This document shows, piece by piece, positions 46,802 to 58,800 of a stretch of 64,000 nucleotides of DNA. A program made the translations under genes and the position numbers. The notes beneath the pieces were generated by a model. That model saw only the letters and a list, made by a program, of their open reading frames with translations. It searched no databases and was not told the origin of the DNA. The stretch is from Zygnema cylindricum (lineage: Eukaryota; Streptophyta; Zygnematophyceae; Zygnematales; Zygnemataceae): positions 309,152 to 373,151 of the forward strand of contig JBBHKE010002926.1 of assembly GCA_037447655.1 (NCBI GenBank), read 5' to 3'. Position 1 is the stretch's first letter. Every line of letters starts with the position of its first letter.

Positions 46802-49800
46802 GTAAGGAGATTCTCGAAAGTATTTTTCCAAAACCGACAGGCCTTTCAGACTTAGCTGAAATAGTAATATAGTATGTTATCGAAATGAACACATTGCAGT
46901 AAATGGCATTTTATAAGTGTGACAACGCAAAAGGCTTGTAGAGGTTAAATATTCAAATGTGTAAAAACAACTGGAAACATTATATGCCGTTAGCCCATTT
47001 TATATCCACCCGTATAATACTAAATAATGCACCTTTTGGACGGGGAAACCACATATTTTGTTTCCAATTGTTGTCACACATTTGAACTATGGGGGAAAGT
47101 ATTCAACAAAGTCTTCTAACTCTGTTTAAAATTAATCGCTAATAGAATGAAAAATTTAAGTTTGGTATCATCAACAGAGATAAGCAAAATTTCTTTTGCA
47201 TCTTCCGATCCCTGAGAGGAAGGGAGAGGGAGAGGGAAAGGGGGAGAGAGAAAGGGAAATTGAATACTTAAAATCGTTTTCCTCAAATGTGATACACCAA
47301 AAAACATAAAAACGGTTTGCTGATTAATGAAAAGAACGTGAAAACAAAAAACACAAATGTGATCATAAAAACTTTGTCTTCCTGGAAATTGCAGGAAAAA
47401 TATAGCAACAACAATCTCCGGAGTAAATGTAGCATGTGTAGTGATGAACTTGAAGGAGATGATGACGACAATTCTCCATGTGAATGTGGTTTTCTCCTCT
47501 GTCCTCTTTGTTTTGACCACGTGAGGCGATTTGAAAAAAATCGATGCCCTGGTTGTAACGTAGACATTTTCAACAAAGATCAATGTAAGACCAGACCTCT
47601 CTCTCTCGCTCTCTTTCTCTCTCTCTCTCTGTGTCTCCCTCTCCCCACCTCTCTCTCGCTTTATCTCCGTTTTTCTTTGTATGACCTTTTTTTTTTGTAA
47701 GAATACAAATTTTCAGTAATGAAACTTCTACCATTAACAACCTGAATTATCGTTTTTTTTTTGTATCGAAACTTCCTTTTATTTTCTTTTGTAAAGAATA
47801 CAATTTCCAGTAATGAAACTTCTACTATTAACAATTTTTTTTTTACTTCGCTGTAGTGTTTTTCAACAAAGAACAATATGACCAGATATTTGTTCCCGTT
47901 TTTTTGGTATAGAACCATTCTTTTCTTGTTAGAGTACAAATTCCAGTAGTGAAACTTCTACCGTCATCAACAAACTTGAATTTTCTTCTCTATTACTGTT
48001 TTGTGGTGTCTTCTTCTTTACCTGTTAGCAAGTCAATTAATATTGTAGTATTTGGAAAATAATAGTTAAACCTGTTCGAATCCATTAATTTCCTATGTAA
48101 AAAGTACACAGTTTTTTTTTGTGTAACAATGTTCATACGAATATTTAAATTTGTACATGTTTACAATATGTTTTTTGATGCCTAAATGTTTTTCAGGGCT
48201 CACCCAAATGAGCTTAATGCGAGATGATGACACGCCTCGAGACACAGAGAATCCGACATTCTCTCCTGTAAATGGAAATTCAAATGACTCAAATTTACAG
48301 GTAAAATTCCACCTGTATATAAAACTATGGCATAGCTTCTTACAAAATGATACCGGAGATTCGAGTCTCTCTGTATCCAATAACCGCCTTTTAGAAATGA
48401 TCATATATGACTTTTAGGGTGTGTTTTTCTGCGTTAAACATGTGAATGTAAAAGGTCACCCTATGAATTTTCCAGTATAAACTATTATTACAGATCAACA
48501 GTACTGTTAGTTTGTTTTTCTCTTATTTATTTACATTTATGCTATTCTGTAATGCATGTATTAAAAGTTGCAGTTATGCTATTTTCTGTTTTTGCAGAAC
48601 TTGTATTAACATAACATAATCATTACTTATTTATTTGTTATTCTGTTATTTACTTGCATTTATGTTTTTCTTTAATGATCAATCAATAGTAACAGTTACA
48701 ACTATTATTATTACTATATTATTACTATTTTCTGTTTTTGCAGATGGTCACCACTGGTGCAAAAGGAGAACTTGTTCCTGTAAACCTTTCAGAATATGGA
48801 TATGGGAGTGTTTCATGGAAAAGTCCTCCAGAAAAGGCAAAAGAAAGATCTGTTCCTACGTAAGAAAATTTTACGAATCTCATAAAACAACAGATTTCTG
48901 TTCTGTTGTTATTGTTTCCTTTTAAAGTAACATTTCAGCGACGCAATTCAAAGTGAGATGAAATAGCTTCCTGAAACAGTTCCATCATTATGTTGAATTG
49001 TTAAGCTCAAAATTTGGAGAAAAAACGAGTACTTAAATGTCAATATTAGCTTCAACAGAATAAATGTGAGACAGGTAATCAAACAATTTGATAGTTTTGA
49101 TATAATTTTGATTTTGATATGATTTTGGTTTAGTTTTGAAATGAGTTTGATATGATTTTTATATGATTTTTATATGATTTTGCAGACTGGACACTAAAAA
49201 ACGAAGCTTGTTTCGCACTCTTAGTGTTGGAAGTGGAAAAATTGGGGCATACAGGTGAAGAGTTTCTTTCTGCAATTTAAATTTTATACTTAAACTTTCT
49301 TTATTTTCAACTTATCTTTTTCTCTTCTGAATGCCTAAGCAGGCACGTTATGCAGCTTTAGTTGAAAAACAATATTTGGGCTTTCTTAGATGACTCTGAT
49401 TTTCATTCAAAGGCTTGAAAGTTGTCCACTTTTCTTTTAAGTTTTTTTACTTAAGGTGAATGGAAAACATGTTACTTTTAGAGAGTTGCTTAGTTCCAAA
49501 AAGTAGATTTCAACTGATTTAATAAGGATATGAACATGCATGAGGCGATACTTTTAAAGCTAAAATCTAGTCTTGGTAGAGGTGGTGTAATCAAACTATA
49601 AGAGAAACATTGCCCACTAAAACCACTCAGAAAACTTTTTTTAATTCGATGACTATAGTAAGCCCATAGGAATATACAATTTTTGTTCACACTTTGACAT
49701 TTGGAGGTTTTTATGTAGAAGGAGAAGGGATATTGTACTCCGTACAATTCATAACCATCATAATAAATTCGTAACTTTCATATGTAACGTAACTATCATA

Positions 49801-52800
49801 ACCAACAATCATAATCAATTCATAACCGCCATAGCTGATAATCATATTCAATTTCATAACTACACCCTGTATCGCTATCAGTGTTAATAAATCAAATAAA
49901 ACAAAAAAAACATTAACACTAATAGCGATTCGCGGTGTACTGTATCTGACAAGCAATAATCATCATCACGATTTTTGCAGAGCTTTTGTCTTTTTCCGTT
50001 TGGTGGCGATCGTTGGTTTTTTGGAGTGGCGTATCGCGACTCCGACTGCCGACGGATATTGGCTGTGGCTCATGTCAGTCATTTGTGAAGCTTGGTGAGT
50101 AATTTTTGCTTTTCGTTTTTTGTTTTTTGCTTTTCGTTTTTCGTTTTTTGCTTTTCGTTTTTTGCTTTTTTTAGCTTTTTGATTTTTGTTTTTTGCTTTT
50201 CGTTTTTCGTTTTTCACTTTTCGCTTTTTGCTTTTTTTAGCTTTATGCTTTTTGCATTTTTTAGCTTTTTGCTTTGTCGTTTTCGACACGCTTCCTCGTT
50301 CTTCGTTTTGTCATTTTCGATAAGCTTTCACCTTGTTTGTCGTTTTCGACAAGCTTTCACGTATTCGCTTTGTCGTTTTTGACAAGTTTTCACCTTCATT
50401 TGGTGCCGTTCATGGTTCAAAGGGTGTGAAAGCAATTGGAAACGCTATATCTTGTACTTTCGTACTTTTCACGTCTTAAACGATTTTTGAGAGTAATACG
50501 CGTATTGTACGGCTGTTCAAGATATAGACAAATTTTGAACTACACCGCGAATCGTAATTACTAATTAGAGTTATGTACGCTAATTCCATCACCCCAAATT
50601 TTGACTCTATCATATAAATAGAGTACATTATTCTAAATTATTCTTTATGTTATTTAAGGTACTTTTTGAATGAGCGTTAATAACTCTAATACAGTGCCGT
50701 TTTAAATAGTGTGGCGTACGGTCTGTGTCTGACCGTGCAAAACTGTACTTTATAAGTAAAAAAGTACAAATATAAGTAAAAAGTACAAATAATGATTTAG
50801 TACAGGCCGTTTTCATGTAACTGCGTTTTAACAAACTGCGTAATGAAAACGTCATAATGACGTGAGACTGTACGTTTTGTCAGATTCTGTAATTGTACAT
50901 AATTTACAGTGGATACATTCAGCGCCCAAATTTACGCCCAAATTTACGCCCAAATTAGAGTTAGGGCATGGTTACATCAGACGAAAACTGAGGTTTATTA
51001 CAGAATTTTGTACTTGGCCGTACCATGCCGTACTATGTCATCGTGAATTTTTTGAAAAGAACATTACAGAAAACAAGATTACGATTCTCCAAAGCTCCGG
51101 GAGAAAACATCGATCGTCCGATTCTAATCTGGTCTTCATCCGCGAAGCAAACGCTCCATCCGCCTCTGTACTGGCCAACCCACCTCGCGGAGGTGGGTTC
51201 ACCAATACAGAACCTGTAAAATCGCTACACGTGGACTATAAACACGTGCGAAGAAGAAAAAATAAAATTTTCACACGTCCCCAAAGTTACGTGCCCTCTG
51301 ACAAGGTGACCGTAAAAACTTTGACGGAATGAAGTACGGTTTTTCAGAAACCGTACTTCTTTTGGAAGCCAAAAACCATTTTTGCCTTCCAAAAAAAGAA
51401 GGCAAAAACCGTTTTTGCCTTCCAAAAAAAAGAAGGCAAAAACCGTTTTTGCCTTCCAAAAAAAGTACGGTTTTTGTCCTGCTTCCAGCTCCATGGTTTC
51501 GCGCGCTATTTTTTGTCGCTTTTGGTTTGAAATATAAATTCAAATGGTAATGTAAATTAAAATCGGAATAGAATCTTCCAACCTAATTTTAAATTTCATA
51601 AAAAAAAGGAAAGATGGAGTTCCCGCCTTCCTCTCAAAATTTTATGTATCACATCAATTTTTTAGAAAGGAAAACAGATATAAAAAGGACCTTTGATGCT
51701 TATTTAAGCGTGGCTATCCAGGCTGTGGTCTACCGTGTAAGTTATCCTCATCATCTACTCATCAGGATGTCGTTCATAGGGGGCGGTTTCAACCCGTTTG
51801 CTTTTCCACCAAGAACATTACCATCATCTATTCCAAAAAAAATTGGCACTTCTACCATCCACGGAGCTGGCAACCAATCGCAGAACTCCGGACCTGGGGG
51901 AAATTGTGAGAACCCCATCAACTTAGAAGGAGAAGGCAACTTTGACCAAGAAAAAGTTGCAACAGGTGAGGTATAAATATATTTACTTCGAAGATCTTTT
52001 CTTTTTCAGCTTCATTTTCTTCATTTTGTTTTTTTTTTCCTTTTTAGTCATTTTTTTTGATACAAAAAAATCTGACTTCAATAGAGTGAAATAAAAAAAA
52101 AGAGATAAAGGAAAAAGGTTGATTTTCAGAGAGGGAGACGGTAAAATTCTGATAGATGAAGATTTTTTTGAGCAAGAGAGGGAGAGTGGGGGAACGAAGG
52201 TGAGGTAGAGGAAATGGACAGATTTTTAAGGGATGTTTTTTGTCTCCTTCACTCTCCTTCTTCTCTTCTATTTTTTTTGTGTGTATATTTTTGAGAGGAG
52301 GTGAGGGTGATGGCATTTTTTTTTTATTCCCTCTTTTTATTCCTGTTTATATTTTCCATTCCTCCTACTTGCTCTTCTTCACCTCCTTCCTCTTTTTCCT
52401 CCTTTTGTCGAAACATGTTTTCACTTTCTTCTCCGCTCTCTTAACTCTCTCCTTCCTCCCTTATCCCTTTTTTTATCTTCTTTTAAGAGAGAGGTAGAGG
52501 AATAGGCAGGCTTTTAAAGTGTATATTTTTTAGAGGAGGAGAGGGTGATGGCAGAATTGTTTTTTATTCCCTCATTTTATTCCTTTTTTTATTTTTCATT
52601 TCTCTTCCTTGCTCGTCTTCACCACCTTCTTCTTCTTCCTCCTTCTGTTGAAATCCTTCCCAATCCACAATATGACCTAATTTAATAAAGTGAGGTTTAT
52701 TTTTCTAAACGAATAACTTTTTTTTAAAACATGTACAGTGTTGATTGACTTATATAACCGTTTTAAGTATGGAGTAATGAGCTCCGTCTGTAATGAAATG

Positions 52801-55800
52801 GAATCTAAAATGGCAGTTTGAAATCAATGTGAGTTATGTCAAAAAATATATTTTTTTATGAAAGATTTTTAGTGTTGAGAAAGATGTTGACCGTTTTGTA
52901 TACTTTAGGGATGACTTGTTGGAAGATGTTTTTAATTAAACAGTATGAACATAATGGTGCAGTGATTTTCCAGTCAGTGTAAAGGAAGAAGACAATGAAT
53001 TTGCAGTCAATGTAAAGGAAAATGAGGACAGATGACAGTCAGCAGGGGGAAAGGGATCTTTGAGGTACATTGACACGGTACACCTGGAAGTACACGCTCG
53101 TCGTACGGAATTACGGATTTTCAAAAGAACATGGTCGGTCATAAAATCTTTGACGATTTTCGAGATTTGATCGTCAACTTACGTGGAGCCACTCAAATCG
53201 AAACACGTATACGAAAACTTGTTTACAGACGCTACGCGATGTAACCGAGGCCTCTGTAATACAGAAATTTTGTTGTCCGTACTATTACAGAGACCTCCTG
53301 ATGTAACCATGCCCTTAGAGTAAAAAAAGTAAAAAAAACAATTAGAGTTATTTACTCTAATTTGTGTGATAGAACTTTTTAAAAACGGAATTTAACTCTA
53401 ATTTATCAATAAGGGCATGGTTACATCAGGAGGTCTCTGTAATAGTACGGACAACAAAATTTCTGTATTACAGAGGCCTCGGTTACATCGCGTAGCGTCT
53501 GTAAACAAGTTTTCGTATACGTGTTTCGATTTGAGTGGCTCCACGTAAGTTGACGATCAAATCTCGAAAATCGTCAAAGATTTTATGACCGACCATGTTC
53601 TTTTGAAAATCCGTAATTCCGTACGACGAGCGTGTACTTCCAGGTGTACCGTGTCAATGTACCTCAAAGATCCCTTTCCCCCTGCTGACTGTCATCTGTC
53701 CTCATTTTCCTTTACATTGACTGCAAATTCATTGTCTTCTTCCTTTACACTGACTGGAAAATCACTGCACCATTATGTTCATACTGTTTAATTAAAAACA
53801 TCTTCCAACAAGTCATCCCTAAAGTATACAAAACGGTCAACATCTTTCTCAACACTAAAAATCTTTCATAAAAAAATATATTTTTTGACATAACTCACAT
53901 TGATTTCAAACTGCCATTTTAGATTCCATTTCATTACAGACGGAGCTCATTACTCCATACTTAAAACGGTTATATAAGTCAATCAACACTGTACATGTTT
54001 TAAAAAAAAGTTATTCGTTTAGAAAAATAAACCTCACTTTATTAAATTAGGTCATATTGTGGATTGGGAAGGATTTCAACAGAAGGAGGAAGAAGAAGAA
54101 GGTGGTGAAGACGAGCAAGGAAGAGAAATGAAAAATAAAAAAAGGAATAAAATGAGGGAATAAAAAACAATTCTGCCATCACCCTCTCCTCCTCTAAAAA
54201 ATATACACTTTAAAAGCCTGCCTATTCCTCTACCTCTCTCTTAAAAGAAGATAAAAAAAGGGATAAGGGAGGAAGGAGAGAGTTAAGAGAGCGGAGAAGA
54301 AAGTGAAAACATGTTTCGACAAAAGGAGGAAAAAGAGGAAGGAGGTGAAGAAGAGCAAGTAGGAGGAATGGAAAATATAAACAGGAATAAAAAGAGGGAA
54401 TAAAAAAAAAATGCCATCACCCTCACCTCCTCTCAAAAATATACACACAAAAAAAATAGAAGAGAAGAAGGAGAGTGAAGGAGACAAAAAACATCCCTTA
54501 AAAATCTGTCCATTTCCTCTACCTCACCTTCGTTCCCCCACTCTCCCTCTCTTGCTCAAAAAAATCTTCATCTATCAGAATTTTACCGTCTCCCTCTCTG
54601 AAAATCAACCTTTTTCCTTTATCTCTTTTTTTTTATTTCACTCTATTGAAGTCAGATTTTTTTGTATCAAAAAAAATGACTAAAAAGGAAAAAAAAAACA
54701 AAATGAAGAAAATGAAGCTGAAAAAGAAAAGATCTTCGAAGTAAATATATTTATACCTCACCTGTTGCAACTTTTTCTTGGTCAAAGTTGCCTTCTCCTT
54801 CTAAGTTGATGGGGTTCTCACAATTTCCCCCAGGTCCGGAGTTCTGCGATTGGTTGCCAGCTCCGTGGATGGTAGAAGTGCCAATTTTTTTTGGAATAGA
54901 TGATGGTAATGTTCTTGGTGGAAAAGCAAACGGGTTGAAACCGCCCCCTATGAACGACATCCTGATGAGTAGATGATGAGGATAACTTACACGGTAGACC
55001 ACAGCCTGGATAGCCACGCTTAAATAAGCATCAAAGGTCCTTTTTATATCTGTTTTCCTTTCTAAAAAATTGATGTGATACATAAAATTTTGAGAGGAAG
55101 GCGGGAACTCCATCTTTCCTTTTTTTTATGAAATTTAAAATTAGGTTGGAAGATTCTATTCCGATTTTAATTTACATTACCATTTGAATTTATATTTCAA
55201 ACCAAAAGCGACAAAAAATAGCGCGCGAAACCATGGAGCTGGAAGCAGGACAAAAACCGTACTTTTTTTGGAAGGCAAAAACGGTTTTTGCCTTCTTTTT
55301 TTTGGAAGGCAAAAACGGTTTTTGCCTTCTTTTTTTGGAAGGCAAAAATGGTTTTTGGCTTCCAAAAGAAGTACGGTTTCTGAAAAACCGTACTTCATTC
55401 CGTCAAAGTTTTTACGGTCACCTTGTCAGAGGGCACGTAACTTTGGGGACGTGTGAAAATTTTATTTTTTCTTCTTCGCACGTGTTTATAGTCCACGTGT
55501 AGCGATTTTACAGGTTCTGTATTGGTGAACCCACCTCCGCGAGGTGGGTTGGCCAGTACAGAGGCGGATGGAAAATTGTACTTTATTAAGTAAAAAAGTA
55601 CAAATAATGATTTAGTACAGGCCGTTTTCATGTAACTGCGTTTTAACAAACCGCGTAATGCAAACGTCATAATGACGTAAAACTGTACGTTTTGTCAGAT
55701 TCTGTACGTGTACATAATTTACAGTGGATATATTCAGTGCCCAAATTTACGCCCAAATTAGAGTTATTGATAAATTAGAGTAAAATTCCGTTTTGAAAAT

Positions 55801-58800
55801 GTTCTATCACACTTATTTTATTTACTTTTTTTACTCTAATTACGATTCGCGGTGTACCCTCCACCGTGAATCGTAATTAGCGTTAATGTTTTTTTCGTCT
55901 CTTAAAACATTTTTTTTCCGTACACACATGTCGGAATGTGGATCTGACGGTTGCGATGTTAGGTAAGATTTTCAGCTTGAGAATGGCGGTCTTGAATTGA
56001 AAATTGGACAAATGTGTACCGAGAAAAGATGATTTCTGTGACGAAAAAATTACTAACGCTAATTACGATTCACGGTTGTAATGATTTTAATCTTTGTTGC
56101 TCCACTTTGGGCATTTCTTCATTAAATCCAGAACAAATCGGTGTATACTAATCTATATATAAGTCATTCGTTTGTCGCTCATTTGTAAAATTTGGTGAGT
56201 ATTTTTACTTATCTATATATATGATTTCCCACTCTTCAGTTTTTCCTGAATATATTTCCATCCATAAATCAGACATTTGTGAACATGATGACGTCAACTA
56301 AATTCTTGGTCTTCATTTTCTATTATTTATGTCATGACTGAGTCGTTCATAGAAATTTGGAGCTGAAATTTTGATTTTTTTAATTCCATTTTCATTTTAA
56401 GTCAGCTATGTGTAAAATTTGGTACATTTGGTTTGCGGAAAATTTTCAAACCTTCCAATTCTATTTTCGGCATATTACGAAAGTCCGTACATGATTTACT
56501 TTTGAAGTTTTCTTTCCTATTTTCAGTATAAAATTAAATACAGGTTCATAGCCCCGTTTTCATTTAACTTTTCACCACCATTAGTGTGGTCTTTTTTAAC
56601 AAAGCTGTTGAACTCTTTGTCCTCTTTCAGTATTAAAATTTAAAAACTAAACATAGTTCTTAGACCGGTTTTTAGTATAGGTCATCACCATTTAGTGTGG
56701 TCCTTTTTAACAAAATTATTGAATAACATTAAATTGTAATGGTGTTCTTAATGCCAATTCACACTATGATAATTCATTTTTTTCAGATTAGTTGCATTCC
56801 AAACTATATCATATTGTATTAAAAAAAATCAGAAATTGTGACATTTTTAGATTGTGTAATATAAGATGGAGAAAAATGACTCTATCCTATTGTAACAACT
56901 CTCTTTATCACATGTCATATTCTTAACTGCTCTGAAAATGTTCAACTTCTAAAATGTTAGTACTTTAAAATGTTGATATTTTAAAATGTTAATTTTTTGT
57001 ATGCAGGTTTGCGGCTTCTTGGGTATTGGATACTATTCCAAAACTTTCTCCAGTTGAACAGCAAGTGTACCCCGACCGTTTGCGGGCACTGTGAGTATTC
57101 TACCACTTATTTAATTTTCTAGCGGTTTAATTTTCTAGTTTTCAATCAGCCCTGTTTTTAAATGAAGGTTTTTCCCTAGATCCTTTTTTGGATGAGAATC
57201 TGCCGCATAGTCTGAATGAAACCGCCCCATTTTGCAAACCAAAATTCTCTCCCGACTGCTTGATAAATGTTTTGACCGTTTATGGATATTAATCTGCATA
57301 TTCTGGATAAAAAACTGCCGGGAAACCGCATATTCTGGACAAACAACTGCTGATTCTGGATGACAACTACTGTTTCCAGATCGAAACCTGCATTTTCTGG
57401 ATGAAAACCTGCATATTCTGGATAGAAACTACACATTTTGGATTAAAAACTGCATATTTGGATAAAACACTGCACATTCTTGATGTTAATATGCATATTC
57501 TGGATGGAAACTACTAGTTCTGGATGAAAATCTGCATATTCTGTATAGAAACTACTTTTTTTGGGTAAATTTTTTGGATAAGGAACTGCATACCTTGATG
57601 AAAATCTGCATCTTCTGGACGGAAACTACATATTCTGGAAGAAAATTTGCTTTTGATGCATATTCTAGATGAATATTTAATTCCATCAAATCACTGTTTG
57701 CATAAAACTAATTGGTGAATCTTTTTTTTCGACAGATATGATGAAGGGGACGAGACTTTGCCTCAAGTGGATGTTTTCATTACCACAGCTGATGCCTCAA
57801 AAGAACCTCCCCTTATCACAGCCTGTACTATTCTCTCCGTACTTGCTGGAGATTATCCTCCTGACCGGTATGTTTTTTTCTTTTTTTCTTTCTCCTCTGA
57901 TTAACAAAGAGTTTGAGTTGTTATATGAGATATACTGAGAATTTTGATTTTTTTTTCAAATCGCTACACCGAATACCGGATTCGAGTTTTTCCCGAATGC
58001 TATTGCTCAACTATATGAATTGAAATTTATTTAAAGATCAGTCCTTAAATACTAACCGTGGACATTAACAGTTGGAAATGAGAGGTGGGAGGCTTTATTA
58101 TTGCATTGAAATTATATACTCTTTCGCGAATATAAAGCAAATAAATCAAAGAATCGTTTGTGAATATAAAAAAAAATAAAAATCCATGGGATATTGATTC
58201 GGTACTGAAGATTTTCCTTCTGCGGTTCATTTATTGTGCTGGATTTTTAATTTATGTAGAAACTTTAGCTTCTTGTTTTGGAACAAATAGTCAGATACTT
58301 TTAAAGTCACTTTTTATAATCTTTTTGTTACATGTACATCTGGTCTACAGGTTGACATTTTACTTATGATGGATTCTCAATTGATTTGAAAACTTAAAAA
58401 GACATTATTGATTTCAACTCTTAACCTTTTTAATGAAATAAAAAGTCACTTTGAAATTTTTTCTGTCACATTTTCATTGGTCCTACAGACTGGCATGTTA
58501 TTTAACCTTTTTAATGAAATAAAAAGTCACTGTTGCAATTTTTTCTGGTAAAAAGTCACTTTTGTAATTTTTTCTGTCACATTTCATTTTTATTGGTCCT
58601 ACAAACTGGTAAAAGTGACTATTGTAATTTTTTCTGTCACATTTTTGGTCCTACAGACTGGCATGTTATTTATCCGATGATGGGGCGTCAAAACTTATGT
58701 TCGATTCTTTGGCCGAAACCGCGGGTTTTGCGAGACTTTGGATCCCATTTTGCAAAAAATATGCGATAGAACCACGAAATCCCGAATCTTATTTTTCGCA

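Larger units (their letters stand above)
50964..53314 (+). mobile_element. TTA-flanked, Harbinger-like non-autonomous element, copy 1
   Basis: 2351 bp with 17-bp perfect terminal repeats (GGGCATGGTTACATCAG and its complement) and TTA at 50961-50963 and 53315-53317. I recognise no transposase. It includes a hairpin array (51330-51480), a possible captured exon (51614-51968) and CT-rich low-complexity sequence (52240-52650). Confidence 0.75.
51155..53314 (+). repeat. Palindrome left arm, 2160 bp
   Basis: Pairs with 53413-55572. Paired coordinates sum to 106727 everywhere I checked (for example open frames 51614-51976 with 54751-55113, and 52936-53142 with 53585-53791, whose translations are identical). 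There are no indels between arms. Confidence 0.93.
50541..55856. mobile_element. Composite TA-flanked element carrying a giant palindrome, in intron 11
   Basis: Perfect 20-bp terminal inverted repeats, TACACCGCGAATCGTAATTA at 50541-50560 and its complement at 55837-55856, define the outer element of the CACCG MITE family. Inside are the TTA-flanked element (50964-53314) and an inverted, truncated second copy (53413-55572). About 50745-50963 is repeated in direct orientation at about 55573-55766. The 98-bp centre is an inverted version of the outer element's right end. Confidence 0.85.

Noticed and set aside
50092-50382. Phe/Cys-rich and Lys-rich open frames
   Set aside because: Translation of the T-rich minisatellite after the exon 11 donor; purely compositional.
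52044-52497. Low-complexity open frames in the palindrome arm (and mirror at 54230-54683)
   Set aside because: CT/GA-rich sequence with no domain; present on both strands by composition.
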